Of a DNA stretch of 64,000 bases, positions 55,748 to 64,000 are shown piece by piece (positions within the stretch are counted from its first letter, which is position 1; the number at the start of each line of letters is the position of its first letter). Source of the stretch: Hyphomonas polymorpha PS728 (GTDB taxonomy: Bacteria; Pseudomonadota; Alphaproteobacteria; Caulobacterales; Hyphomonadaceae); assembly GCF_000685315.1 (NCBI RefSeq), contig NZ_ARYM01000011.1, forward strand, positions 1-64,000, in the 5' to 3' direction. Position numbers and translations under genes: made by a program. The notes beneath the pieces are model-generated. The model did no database searches and was not told the origin of the DNA. It saw nothing but the letters and a program-made list of their open reading frames with translations.

Positions 55748-57151
55748 ATGACCCTGAAACCCATCCATGTTATCGGCGGCGGCATGGCCGGCTCCGAAGC
55801 GGCCTGGCAGATTGCCTCTGCTGGCGTGCCCGTGATCCTGCACGAAATGCGCGGCGTGCGCGGCACCGACGCCCACCAGACCGACAAGCTGGCCGAACTC
55901 GTCTGCTCCAACTCCTTCCGCTCGGACGACCACACGACCAACGCCGTCGGCGTGATCCATGAAGAGATGCGCCGCGCAGGCGGCATCATCATCACCACCG
56001 CGAAGGACCATCAGGTACCCGCCGGCAGCGCGCTCGCGGTAGACCGGGAAGGCTTCTCGGAGGCCGTGACGGCCAAGCTGGAAGCCCATCCCCTCGTCAC
56101 CATCGTGCGCGAGGAAATCGCCGGAATTCCGCCCGAGGAGTGGGACAGCGTGATCGTGGCCACCGGGCCGCTGACCTCGATTGCCCTGGCCGAAGCGATC
56201 CGCGCCCATACCGGCGAGACGGACCTCGCCTTCTTCGATGCGATTGCGCCCATCGTCTATTTCGACTCGATCGACATGGACAAGGCCTGGCGCCAGAGCC
56301 GCTATGACAAGGCCGGCCCTGCAGGAGATACAGCCGCCTATATCAACTGTCCGATGACGGAAGACCAGTATAACGCCTTCCTCGATGCCCTGCTCGCCGC
56401 GCCGAAGACAGAGTTCCGCGACTGGGAAAAGGACACGCCTTACTTTGAAGGCTGCCTCCCCATCGAAGTGATGGCCGAGCGCGGGCGCGAGACGCTGCGC
56501 TTCGGGCCGATGAAGCCGGTCGGCCTCACCAATCCGCATAACCCCACCGTCAAGGCCCATGCCATCGTGCAGCTGCGGCAGGACAATGCGCTGGGCACGC
56601 TATGGAATATGGTCGGCTTCCAGACGAAGCTGAAATATGCAGCGCAGACGGACATTTTCCGGATGATCCCCGGCCTGGAGAAGGCCGAGTTCGCCCGCCT
56701 TGGCGGCATCCACCGCAACACCTTCCTCAACTCGCCCAAGCTGCTCGACCGGCAGCTCCGGATGAAGTCCATGCCGCGCCTGCGCTTTGCCGGCCAGGTG
56801 ACCGGTGTGGAAGGCTATGTGGAGAGCGCCGCGATGGGCTTGCTCGCCGGCCGCCTCGCCGCCGCCGAACGCCTTGGCCTGAAGCTCGAGCCGCCCCCAC
56901 CCACCACCGCCATCGGCGCCCTCGTCAACCACATCACCGGCGGGCATCTCGCCGAAGGCCAGACCTTCCAGCCGATGAACGTCAATTTCGGCCTCTTCCC
57001 GGACATCGAAGAGTATGACCGCAAGGGACCGGACGGCAAACGCCTGCGCGGCAAGGACAAGGGCCGCGCCAAGAAGGCCGCCCAGGCGATCCGCGCACTG
57101 AACGACTTTGACGCCTGGCTGGCGGGCGAAGCGGCCATAGCGGCGGAGTAG
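55748..57151 (+). CDS. trmFO: Methylenetetrahydrofolate--tRNA-(uracil-5-)-methyltransferase
   Basis: Flavoprotein that makes 5-methyluridine at position 54 of tRNA using methylene-THF. The 467 residues begin with the FAD motif [13 protein letters not shown]53 in [11 protein letters not shown] matches the cysteine that forms the RNA adduct in B. subtilis Trm[44 protein letters not shown] and [11 protein letters not shown] are family signatures. ATG 55748 is chosen from the much longer open frame because homology begins there. It is 5 nt before ttcA, pairing two tRNA-modifying enzymes. Confidence 0.96.
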   Translation: MTLKPIHVIGGGMAGSEAAWQIASAGVPVILHEMRGVRGTDAHQTDKLAELVCSNSFRSDDHTTNAVGVIHEEMRRAGGIIITTAKDHQVPAGSALAVDREGFSEAVTAKLEAHPLVTIVREEIAGIPPEEWDSVIVATGPLTSIALAEAIRAHTGETDLAFFDAIAPIVYFDSIDMDKAWRQSRYDKAGPAGDTAAYINCPMTEDQYNAFLDALLAAPKTEFRDWEKDTPYFEGCLPIEVMAERGRETLRFGPMKPVGLTNPHNPTVKAHAIVQLRQDNALGTLWNMVGFQTKLKYAAQTDIFRMIPGLEKAEFARLGGIHRNTFLNSPKLLDRQLRMKSMPRLRFAGQVTGVEGYVESAAMGLLAGRLAAAERLGLKLEPPPPTTAIGALVNHITGGHLAEGQTFQPMNVNFGLFPDIEEYDRKGPDGKRLRGKDKGRAKKAAQAIRALNDFDAWLAGEAAIAAE

Positions 57152-57156
57152 ACATC

Positions 57157-58044
57157 ATGGCCGACACCTCCCTCTCCCCCGTCCTGCCGCTGTTCGCGAA
57201 TACGCCCTCCAGCGTCAGCTTCAAGAAGCTGCGCAAACGGCTGGTGCGCGGGGCGCTGGAGGTGATCGATGCCTATGGCCTGGTAGATCGCCGCGCCATC
57301 GAAACCGGCGAAAAGCCGCGCCCGAAATGGCTCGTCTGCCTTTCCGGCGGCAAGGATTCCTACGGGCTTCTGGCCGTGCTGCTGGATTTGCAATGGCAGG
57401 GCGCGCTTCCGGTAGACCTCATCGCCTGCAATCTCGATCAGGGTCAGCCGGGTTTCCCCAAACACATCCTGCCTGACTGGCTGACGAAAAACGGCGTGCC
57501 GCACAAGATCATCACAGAGGACACCTATTCCATCGTGACGGACAAGGTGCCCGAGGGGCGCACCTATTGTTCGATGTGTTCCCGCCTGCGCCGGGGCATC
57601 CTTTACCGCGTCGCGCGCGAAGAAGGCTGCGAGGCCATCGTGCTCGGCCACCACCGGGATGACGCGCTCGCCACCTTCATGATGAACCTCATCCATGGGG
57701 GGCGTCTTGCGGCCATGCCGGCCAAGCTGCTCAATGATGAGGGCGATGTACAGGTATTCCGCCCCCTGATCACCGCCGCTGAAGACGATCTGGCAAAGTT
57801 TGCCGAGGCGATGGAATTCCCGATCATCCCCTGCAATCTCTGCGGCAGCCAGGACGGCCTTCAGCGCGTGGCGATGAACCGCCTGCTGACGGAGTTGGAA
57901 CAGAAGAAACCGGGCACGCGGCAAGTGATGGCCCGGGCGCTCACGAATGTGCGCCCGAGCCATCTGCATGATCCCCGGGTGTTCGACTTTGCCGGGCTGA
58001 TGCTGGGGGGCAAAGGCGAAGACGACCCGAACGTCCCCTTTTGA
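57157..58044 (+). CDS. ttcA: tRNA 2-thiocytidine(32) synthetase TtcA
   Basis: Thiolates cytidine 32 in some tRNAs. The 295-residue protein has the PP-loop [10 protein letters not shown] (S63-S68) and two CxxC pairs that bind the Fe-S cluster, C138/C141 (TYCSMC) and C226/C229 (IPCNLCGSQ). [14 protein letters not shown] and [10 protein letters not shown] are typical. Its TGA is directly followed by the stop of the convergent acyl-CoA dehydrogenase. Confidence 0.95.
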   Translation: MADTSLSPVLPLFANTPSSVSFKKLRKRLVRGALEVIDAYGLVDRRAIETGEKPRPKWLVCLSGGKDSYGLLAVLLDLQWQGALPVDLIACNLDQGQPGFPKHILPDWLTKNGVPHKIITEDTYSIVTDKVPEGRTYCSMCSRLRRGILYRVAREEGCEAIVLGHHRDDALATFMMNLIHGGRLAAMPAKLLNDEGDVQVFRPLITAAEDDLAKFAEAMEFPIIPCNLCGSQDGLQRVAMNRLLTELEQKKPGTRQVMARALTNVRPSHLHDPRVFDFAGLMLGGKGEDDPNVPF

Positions 58045-59337
58045 TCATGCAATCTCGCGCGCAGGCGGCCAGGCAATGCCAGTCTCCGGCCGGTGTGCGG
58101 GATAATCGGGCGCTTCCCGGTATTTCTTCAGTTCATTGCGGGCAATCGCGCGCAGGTGAACCTCGTCCGGCCCGTCCGCGAGGCGCAGCGTGCGGATACC
58201 GGCATAGAGTTCAGCCAGGCCGAAATCATCGGTAACCCCTGCCCCGCCATGGGCCTGAATGGCGTCGTCGATCACCTTCAGTGCGGCGCGCGGAGCGGCC
58301 ACCTTGATCATCGCAATCTCGTTGGCCGCGCCCTTGTTGCCCACCGTGTCCATCATGTAAGCCGCCTTCAGCGTCAGCAGGCGCGTCATCTCGATGTCGA
58401 GGCGGGCTTCCCCGATCCTCTGCTCCCAGATGGACTGCTGATAAAGCGCCTTGCCGAAGGCAGCCCGCGTCAGCACGCGGCGGGAGAGTTTTTCCAGCGC
58501 CACTTCGGCGGCCCCGATGGTGCGCATGCAATGGTGGATACGCCCCGGCCCAAGGCGGCCCTGCGCGATTTCAAATCCCCGCCCTTCGCCAAGGATGAGG
58601 TTTGCCACCGGCACGCGGACATTCTCCAGCAGCACCTCGGCATGGCCATGCGGGCTGTCATCATAGCCAAACACAGGCAGCATACGGAGAATCTTCATCC
58701 CCGGCGCGTCCATCGGCACCAGGATCTGGCTCTGCTGGCGGTGGCGCTCAGCGGCGGGGTCTGTCTTGCCCATAACGATGGCCACCTTGCAGCGCGGATC
58801 CCCCACGCCGGAAGACCACCATTTACGCCCGTTGATCACATATTCATCGCCCTCGCGGACGATGGATGTCTCGATATTGGTTGCGTCTGAAGAGGCGACC
58901 AGCGGCTCTGTCATCAGGAAGGCCGAGCGGATTTCTCCGCGTAGCAGCGGCCCCAGCCAGCGCTCCTTCTGGAAGGGCGAGCCATAGCGGTGCAGCACTT
59001 CCATATTTCCTGTGTCAGGCGCCGAACAGTTGAATACTTCGGAGGCAAAGCCCACGCGCCCCATGATTTCCGAAAGCGGCGCATATTCGGCGTTCGTCAG
59101 CCCGGCGCCGCGGAACATGCCCTCATCATGATCCGCGTTCGGCGGCAGGAACAGGTTCCAGAGCCCTTCCGCCTTCGCGCGCTCCTTCAGCCCTTCGAGC
59201 ACTGGATTGACGCCCCACCGGTCTTTCTCGTGATGAGCCTTGTAAGCAGGCACGGCGGGATAGACATGCGCGTCCATGAACTGGGTGACGCGGGCCATGT
59301 ATTCCTTCGTCTTCGGGCTGTAGTCGAACTGCATCAT
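58045..59337 (-). CDS. Acyl-CoA dehydrogenase family protein
   Basis: A 430-residue flavoenzyme of fatty-acid oxidation. [18 protein letters not shown] is the FAD/substrate loop, [14 protein letters not shown] and [21 protein letters not shown] follow, and [40 protein letters not shown] ends the FAD-binding part. It is strongly alike to the gene at 61560-62861. Two adjacent ATGs are possible; GGAG favours the second at 59334. It forms the end of a minus-strand cluster. Confidence 0.92.
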   Translation of the reverse strand: MMQFDYSPKTKEYMARVTQFMDAHVYPAVPAYKAHHEKDRWGVNPVLEGLKERAKAEGLWNLFLPPNADHDEGMFRGAGLTNAEYAPLSEIMGRVGFASEVFNCSAPDTGNMEVLHRYGSPFQKERWLGPLLRGEIRSAFLMTEPLVASSDATNIETSIVREGDEYVINGRKWWSSGVGDPRCKVAIVMGKTDPAAERHRQQSQILVPMDAPGMKILRMLPVFGYDDSPHGHAEVLLENVRVPVANLILGEGRGFEIAQGRLGPGRIHHCMRTIGAAEVALEKLSRRVLTRAAFGKALYQQSIWEQRIGEARLDIEMTRLLTLKAAYMMDTVGNKGAANEIAMIKVAAPRAALKVIDDAIQAHGGAGVTDDFGLAELYAGIRTLRLADGPDEVHLRAIARNELKKYREAPDYPAHRPETGIAWPPAREIA

Positions 59338-59419
59338 CTTTCTCCGGTCTCACTGATCCGGATCAGCCTGCGCTGGCGGGGGAATGGGGGGAATACGGAT
59401 GTTTGCGGATGCGCCCGCG

Positions 59420-60733
59420 TCAGCTCGCCGCTGCGCGCGGCGCCATCTGTCCCATCAGGCGCGGCCAGTAGAGCGCCAATGCCCCGGCGCGGTAGACATA
59501 GCTCAGCAGAAACGCCGTCCATACGCCCGCATTCGCGAAGGACGGCGCCAGCAGAAGATCGCTCGCCAGATAGGCGAGCATGGCCATCACGCCGGCATTG
59601 CGCACCGCCTCCCCCTGCGTGGTGCCCAGGAACAGCCCGTCCAGCTGCCAGGCCGCCACACCGATCAGCGGCACAGCTGCGCACCAGGGCAGATAGGTCA
59701 GGGCCGCTTCCCGCGCCGCCGGGTCCAGTATGAAGGCCTCGATCACGGCGCCCCCGCCCAGCCAGAAGATCAGCGAAAACGCCGCGCCGCAGACGACCGC
59801 GATCTCGCTCGTCACGCGCATCGCCCGCTTGAGCCTTGCCCTGTCCCGCGCGCCATAGGCGGCGCCTGCCTCCTTCTCCGCCACAAAGGCAAAGGCATCC
59901 AGCACGAAGGCGGAGACAGCGATAAACTGCAACAGCACCTGATTGCCCGCCAGTGCCGCTGTGCCCTGCCTTGCGCCGGAATTGACGAACCAGGCGAAAG
60001 TGAAGAGCAGCGCCAGCGTACGGATCATGATGTCGCGGTTGGCGTTAAACAGCGCCAGAAGTTTTGCCCGGTCAAAGAGGCGCGCGCCGGAGCCAAGGCC
60101 TTTGCGCACGATGACCAATCCGAAACCGAGCGCTGCCCATTCGGCAATCGCCGTGCCCGCGCCGATGCCGGTCGCGCCCCAATCCCAGATCGCCACGAAG
60201 GCATAGTCGAGCCCGGCATTGATGCCATTGAGCACGATCTGCATGGCCAGCAGGGCGCGCGTGCGTCCCGTGCCGATCAGCCAGCCGGAAATGGCATAAC
60301 CCATCAGGATGGCCGGCGCGCCCCAGATCCGTGCCCAGAAATATCCCGATGCTTCGATCTCGACGGCGCTCTCTGCCTGGAACAATGCCAGCGCGATCCG
60401 GGAGGTCAGCGGAAAGGAGAGGACGAGGAGGACGCCAAGGCCTGCGCCCAGCATCAGCGCGCGCATCAGGATCGCGCGCACTTCCAGCCCATCCCCTGCC
60501 CCATCGGCCTGGGCGGTGAGGCCGGTGGTCGCCATGCGCAGGAAGCCGAAGCCCCAATAGAGGAAGCTGAACACCACCGCGGCCAGCCCCACGGCGGCCA
60601 GCTCAACCGCCGTGCCATAGCGCCCCATCACGGCGGTATCGACAATGCCGGTTGTCGCCATCGCCACCTGCGCCAGCATGATCGGCCAGGCAAGCGCCAG
60701 CACGCAGGAACGGGTGAGGATGGCGGCAGTCAT
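59420..60733 (-). CDS. MATE-family multidrug efflux / DinF-like transporter
   Basis: A 437-residue membrane protein with twelve predicted helices. The opening LAWPIMLAQVAMATTGIVDTAVMGRYG, the glycine/small-residue pattern GLTAQADGAGDG and LNGINAGLDYAFVAIWDWGATGIGAGTA fit the DinF branch of MATE exporters, which use proton or sodium gradients to expel drugs or metabolites. It follows the exported protein gene by 43 nt. Substrate unknown. Confidence 0.88.
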   Translation of the reverse strand: MTAAILTRSCVLALAWPIMLAQVAMATTGIVDTAVMGRYGTAVELAAVGLAAVVFSFLYWGFGFLRMATTGLTAQADGAGDGLEVRAILMRALMLGAGLGVLLVLSFPLTSRIALALFQAESAVEIEASGYFWARIWGAPAILMGYAISGWLIGTGRTRALLAMQIVLNGINAGLDYAFVAIWDWGATGIGAGTAIAEWAALGFGLVIVRKGLGSGARLFDRAKLLALFNANRDIMIRTLALLFTFAWFVNSGARQGTAALAGNQVLLQFIAVSAFVLDAFAFVAEKEAGAAYGARDRARLKRAMRVTSEIAVVCGAAFSLIFWLGGGAVIEAFILDPAAREAALTYLPWCAAVPLIGVAAWQLDGLFLGTTQGEAVRNAGVMAMLAYLASDLLLAPSFANAGVWTAFLLSYVYRAGALALYWPRLMGQMAPRAAAS

Positions 60734-60776
60734 GCGCTGGCGGGATTATCCGGTTTGTGCCGCGCAGGAAAGCCGC

Positions 60777-61490
60777 TCAGCCGCCCGCCTCCAGCATCAG
60801 CGTGTAGGGGATGAAGATTTCCAGTTCCAGCGGGCCGGAGGGCTGGGTGATGATACGGCTTTCAAGTCCCGTCAGCGTCACTTTCGATCCGTTCGGGCCA
60901 AACGCCGTCTGCAAGCCGGACACCTCCCGGGCGATGTCCGCGATCAGATCCGCGCGATGCTTGGCCACGTCGCGCGCCCCGATATATTGCGTATCGCCAA
61001 GATAGGCCTCCGCCCGGCCCTGGGCTTCGATAGACGTCACAAACTGCTGAGCCCGCTTCATCAGCGCCTCGAACGACTCCTCCGGTTTGGTGTCAATGCT
61101 CAGCGTCAGCGTGAAGCGGCCGGTGCCGGAATAATCACTGCCATAGACATCCGTAAACAGAACGGTATCGATATCTGCCATCGAGCGGCCCAGCGTGCCG
61201 CCAGCCAGGCTGAAGCCCTCGGTTCTGGAGGCGCGTGCCTTCAGCCGGTCAAACATCGTTTCCAGTTCCTTGCGCCGCTCGGCGGCGTCCCGCGTCGCGC
61301 TCTGATAAGTGATGGCGACCATAACGAAATCGGCCGGTATCTGCCGGTAGATGGCCGGCGCACTGATCCGCGCGCTTTCCTCCACCTGATTGGACGTCAC
61401 CATCATCCGCTCCATACCCTGGGCGCTGACCGGCAAGGCCACCCCCGAAGCGATGGCGGCCAGCATCAGAAAACCAAACATCCTGCGCAT
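60777..61490 (-). CDS. Hypothetical exported protein with hairpin-embedded ribosome binding site
   Basis: A 237-residue protein with signal peptide (MRRMFGFLMLAAIASGVALPVSA). The mature part has QIPADFVMVAITYQSATRDAAERRKELETMFDRLKARA and RFTLTLSIDTKPEESFEALMKRAQQFV, an alternating beta/alpha layout. No named family is recognised with confidence. Its ribosome binding site GGGAGG lies 8 nt before the ATG and is part of the 3' arm of a strong hairpin. Confidence 0.65.
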   Translation of the reverse strand: MRRMFGFLMLAAIASGVALPVSAQGMERMMVTSNQVEESARISAPAIYRQIPADFVMVAITYQSATRDAAERRKELETMFDRLKARASRTEGFSLAGGTLGRSMADIDTVLFTDVYGSDYSGTGRFTLTLSIDTKPEESFEALMKRAQQFVTSIEAQGRAEAYLGDTQYIGARDVAKHRADLIADIAREVSGLQTAFGPNGSKVTLTGLESRIITQPSGPLELEIFIPYTLMLEAGG

Positions 61491-61491
61491 G

Positions 61492-61521
61492 AAAAAACCC
61501 TCCCTGTGCGTACAGGGAGGG
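61492..61521 (-). terminator. Rho-independent terminator of the acyl-CoA dehydrogenase gene, overlapping the next RBS
   Basis: On the minus strand CCCTCCCTGT (61521-61512) pairs perfectly with ACAGGGAGGG (61507-61498) across a 4-nt loop and is followed by six U (61497-61492). It lies 38 nt after the stop of 61560-62861. The second arm contains GGGAGG, the ribosome binding site of the following gene, whose ATG begins right after the U-tract. Confidence 0.88.
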
Positions 61522-61559
61522 TCTGCTTCTTGGGTTTGCCTGTCAATCAGGCTGAAATC

Positions 61560-62861
61560 CTATTTCCGCCAGATTGCGGCCAGCGCCGGATCTTCCACGC
61601 CGCCTTCATACTTGCGCAGCTCGTGGCGGCCAACCACCATGTGGTGAACTTCATCCGGGCCGTCTGCCAGGCGCAGCGTGCGCTGGCTGGCATACATCCG
61701 GGCGAGCGGGGTCCACTGCGACACGCCGGTCGCACCATGGATCTGGATCGCATCGTCGATGATCTTGCAGACACGCTCGGGAACCATGGCCTTCACCATC
61801 GAAATCCAGATGCGGGCTTCCTTGTTGCCCAGAACATCCATCGCCTTGGCAGCTTTCAGAACCATCATGCGCATGGCTTCGATCTCGATGCGGGCGCGGC
61901 TGATGATCTCGGTGTTACCGCCGAGCTTGGCCAGCGGCTTGCCGAAGGCTTCGCGCGACAGGCCGCGGATGCACATCAGGTCAAGCGCGCGCTCGGCCTG
62001 ACCGATGGAGCGCATGCAGTGGTGGATACGGCCGGGGCCAAGGCGCAGCTGCGAAATCTCGAAGCCGCGGCCTTCGCCGAGCAGCATGTTTTCCTTCGGC
62101 ACGCGGACGTTCTCAAAGCGCAGATGCATGTGGCCATGCGGCGCGTCGGGCTCACCGAACACGTGCATCGGACCCACGATGGTCACACCCGGATGCGGCA
62201 GCGGCACCAGGATCTGCGACTGCTGGCGGTTGACGTCCGGGCCGTTGTTCGAGCGGCACATGACGATCATGATCTTGCAGCGCGGATCGCCGGCGCCGGA
62301 AGCGTAGTATTTCTCACCGTTCAGCACATACTCGTCGCCCTCCAGTTCGCACTTCATCGACACGTTCTTGGCATCCGAAGACGCCATGTGCGGCTCGGTC
62401 ATCACATAGGCGGAGCGGATCTTGCCTTCGAGCAGCGGCTTCAGCCACTTCTCTTTCTGGGCCGGTGTGCCGACGCGCTCAAGCACTTCCATGTTGCCGG
62501 TATCAGGCGCCGAGCAGTTCATGGTTTCCGAGGCCATCGGGTTCTTGCCCAGTTCGGCGGCGATATAGGCATAGTCGAGGTTCGACAGACCCTCGCCGGT
62601 TTCGGCGTCGGGCAGGAAGAAGTTCCAGAGGCCCTGCTTCTTGGCTTCGTCCTTGGCCTTCTCGAGGCATTCGAGCTGGCCGGGGGCGTAGCTCCAGATG
62701 TCCTTGTTGCCTTCGCCAAGCTTGTGGAACTCGACGCTCATCGGGTTGACGGTTTCCTCGATGAACTTCTTCACATGGTCGTAAAGCGGGCGAACGCTTT
62801 CGGACATGCGCAGGTCGTTCAGCTCGGCATAGGCGTCGGGCGTGTGCTGGGTATCAGCCAT
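61560..62861 (-). CDS. Acyl-CoA dehydrogenase family protein
   Basis: A 433-residue paralogue of the gene at 58045-59337. [63 protein letters not shown] and [48 protein letters not shown] are conserved between the two. The catalytic base lies within the family's usual helix and was not located with certainty. Both probably act on long or branched acyl-CoAs. It is followed by a clear terminator. Confidence 0.92.
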   Translation of the reverse strand: MADTQHTPDAYAELNDLRMSESVRPLYDHVKKFIEETVNPMSVEFHKLGEGNKDIWSYAPGQLECLEKAKDEAKKQGLWNFFLPDAETGEGLSNLDYAYIAAELGKNPMASETMNCSAPDTGNMEVLERVGTPAQKEKWLKPLLEGKIRSAYVMTEPHMASSDAKNVSMKCELEGDEYVLNGEKYYASGAGDPRCKIMIVMCRSNNGPDVNRQQSQILVPLPHPGVTIVGPMHVFGEPDAPHGHMHLRFENVRVPKENMLLGEGRGFEISQLRLGPGRIHHCMRSIGQAERALDLMCIRGLSREAFGKPLAKLGGNTEIISRARIEIEAMRMMVLKAAKAMDVLGNKEARIWISMVKAMVPERVCKIIDDAIQIHGATGVSQWTPLARMYASQRTLRLADGPDEVHHMVVGRHELRKYEGGVEDPALAAIWRK

Positions 62862-62991
62862 GGCTGTGTTTCCTCTCTGGATGGGTGTGCTTGTTACTTT
62901 TCCCTGAGATCAGGGTAGCTGAGATGAGGGGGCGCGTGCAAATTCTTTCGCCCCCTCGTGAGGCGGAATAAAATGCGCTAAGGCGCGGAGC

Positions 62992-63738
62992 ATGAGCCCG
63001 GTCACCGCCCTTGTCCTGCTGATCACCATACTGATCACATCGTTCATCTCGGGCGTTTTCGGCATGGCGGGCGGTCTGATCCTGATGGCCGTGCTGACCG
63101 CGATTGTGCCAGTGGCCACCGCGATGGTCGTTCACGGCGCGGTGCAGATGGTGTCCAACGGCTACCGCGCGATCCTCTGGCGCAAGTATATCGACTGGGC
63201 GATCTTCCGCCGTTACGCCCTCGGCTCGGTTGCGGCGATCCTGCTTCTGTTCGCCATTTCCTGGCGCCCGGAAGCCACCGCCGTTTACCTGCTGCTGGCA
63301 GCCGCCGCCTTCACCGTCTGGATTCCCAAGGCCTGGATCGACATTGACGTCCAGCGCCGGGGCCAGGCGGAAGTGGCCGGTTTCCTGCTGCAGGCCATGA
63401 ATACGCTCGCCGGCGTCACCGGCCCGCTGCTGGATATCTTCTTCGCCCGCACCGTGATGGACCGGCGCGCGGTGGTCGCCACCAAGGCGATCACACAGGT
63501 GTTTGCCCATCTGGTGAAAGTGGCCTTCTGGGGCTCGGCCCTCTGGGCGGCTGAAACGATGAGCTCCCTGCCCCCGCTCTGGTTCTTTGTGGCGGCTGTG
63601 CCGCTGTCGATGCTGGGCACGACGCTGGGCGGCAAGCTGCTGGAAAGAATGACGGATATCGATTTCCGCCGCTGGATGCGCCTGCTGGTCACCGCGGTTG
63701 GCCTGTTCATGCTGGCGCGCGCTGCTGGCTGGCTCTGA
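62992..63738 (+). CDS. TauE/SafE family membrane protein
   Basis: A 248-residue protein with about seven helices, starting SFISGVFGMAGGLILMAVL (family glycine motif) and having a less conserved second half (AGVTGPLLDIFFARTVMDRRAVVATKAITQ). It is a distant paralogue of the TauE protein at 21031-21855. The likely role is export of a sulfur-containing or carboxylic anion. It diverges from the acyl-CoA dehydrogenase. Confidence 0.82.
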   Translation: MSPVTALVLLITILITSFISGVFGMAGGLILMAVLTAIVPVATAMVVHGAVQMVSNGYRAILWRKYIDWAIFRRYALGSVAAILLLFAISWRPEATAVYLLLAAAAFTVWIPKAWIDIDVQRRGQAEVAGFLLQAMNTLAGVTGPLLDIFFARTVMDRRAVVATKAITQVFAHLVKVAFWGSALWAAETMSSLPPLWFFVAAVPLSMLGTTLGGKLLERMTDIDFRRWMRLLVTAVGLFMLARAAGWL

Positions 63739-63855
63739 GACAGGCATGGCGCCGCCTTCCGGCAGCCTTGCAGAGCAAACAGGCAGGGACATCCACATCA
63801 CAGTTGCGATAATGCGCCCCGCAAGACTATTCGGCTACTTTATTTTATGAAACAA

Positions 63856-63875
63856 TATCATCACTCACCGTGATA
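63856..63875. promoter_or_regulatory. Candidate LysR-type operator
   Basis: TATCA (63856-63860) and TGATA (63871-63875) form an interrupted palindrome with a 10-nt centre, 28 bp before a LysR-type gene, in an AT-rich patch unlike its surroundings. This is typical of an autoregulatory site. Confidence 0.4.
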
Positions 63876-63903
63876 ACTCTCCTGTTCCTCCCACAGGTTG
63901 GCC

Positions 63904-64000
63904 ATGAACCTTCGCGCGCTTGATCTCAATCTCCTCCCCGTGCTGGAGGCGATCTATGCCGAACGCAGCCTGACCCGGGCGAGCGAGATGCTGCACATCA
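63904..64000 (+). CDS. LysR-family transcriptional regulator, 5' end only
   Basis: The 32 visible residues MNLRALDLNLLPVLEAIYAE then RSLTRASEMLHI are the start of a LysR-type helix-turn-helix (xxLxxLDLNLLxxxxAxxxxxSLTxAAxxLxxxx pattern). The gene runs past the window edge, so its ligand domain and targets cannot be read. Confidence 0.85.
   Translation, partial: MNLRALDLNLLPVLEAIYAERSLTRASEMLHI

Noticed and set aside
1-64000. CRISPR array or defence island
   Set aside because: No regularly spaced direct repeats with unique spacers and no cas, restriction or toxin-antitoxin genes were seen.

Overview
The window is a stretch of high-GC, densely packed bacterial chromosome. The gene set and signals point to an alphaproteobacterium, most likely of the Hyphomonadaceae/Caulobacterales type; this is inferred, not proved. 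Supporting features are DUF1489, DUF2093 and DUF6768-like proteins, split gcvPA/gcvPB behind a tandem glycine riboswitch, a gyrA-coaD-cyclophilin-queA operon, trmFO next to ttcA, and LexA boxes of the GTTC-N7-GTTC type. Almost all of it is core housekeeping DNA. There is no prophage, CRISPR array, rRNA operon or intact insertion sequence.

Layout. 1-5.6 kb: a broken REP-associated transposase with a perfect 31-bp inverted repeat, ispH, a lipoprotein, argS, an Imm11-like orphan, a GC-rich intergenic element and a DUF697 membrane protein. 5.7-8.7 kb: an exported phosphatase/nuclease-fold protein, an ECF sigma factor overlapping its small membrane partner, and a PEP-mutase-family enzyme. 8.7-13.4 kb: the glycine cleavage operon gcvT-gcvH-gcvPA-gcvPB behind a two-aptamer glycine riboswitch. 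13.4-20.6 kb: a membrane acyltransferase, two overlapping amidohydrolases (the second without metal ligands), a DUF1489 protein and exported or lipid-anchored proteins. 20.7-27.4 kb: a zinc ribbon ending in six histidines, a TauE transporter, TrkH, an amino-acid dehydrogenase, a universal stress protein, tRNA-Pro(CGG), and an Rrf2 regulator paired with a thioredoxin-reductase-like flavoprotein.

27.5-34.9 kb: alaS, recA, DUF2093, an M23 peptidase, a glycerate-kinase-like P-loop kinase and exported proteins. 35-41.5 kb: small-molecule enzymes (quinone oxidoreductase, VOC protein, enoyl-CoA hydratase, epoxide hydrolase, SDR), a candidate sRNA, and rnhB carrying an unusual phased repeat. 41.5-50.6 kb: a GIY-YIG-like protein, the gyrA operon on the minus strand, a kelch lipoprotein, a GST, and ssb with a class D beta-lactamase-like lipoprotein behind it. 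50.8-58 kb: uvrA, two membrane proteins, trmFO and ttcA. 58-64 kb: two paralogous acyl-CoA dehydrogenases around a MATE transporter and an exported protein, a second TauE protein, and the start of a LysR gene cut by the window edge.

The most interesting points are small-scale. A 10-bp-phased TGTCC repeat occurs both between genes and, reversed, as an in-frame insertion in RNase HII. The second glycine aptamer has a P3 arm enlarged by a REP-like sequence. A terminator hairpin near 61.5 kb contains the ribosome binding site of the next gene. A likely suhB/mmgR-like sRNA lies near 40.6 kb. A beta-lactamase-fold lipoprotein appears co-transcribed with ssb beside a perfect LexA box. A short zinc ribbon has a natural C-terminal hexahistidine.
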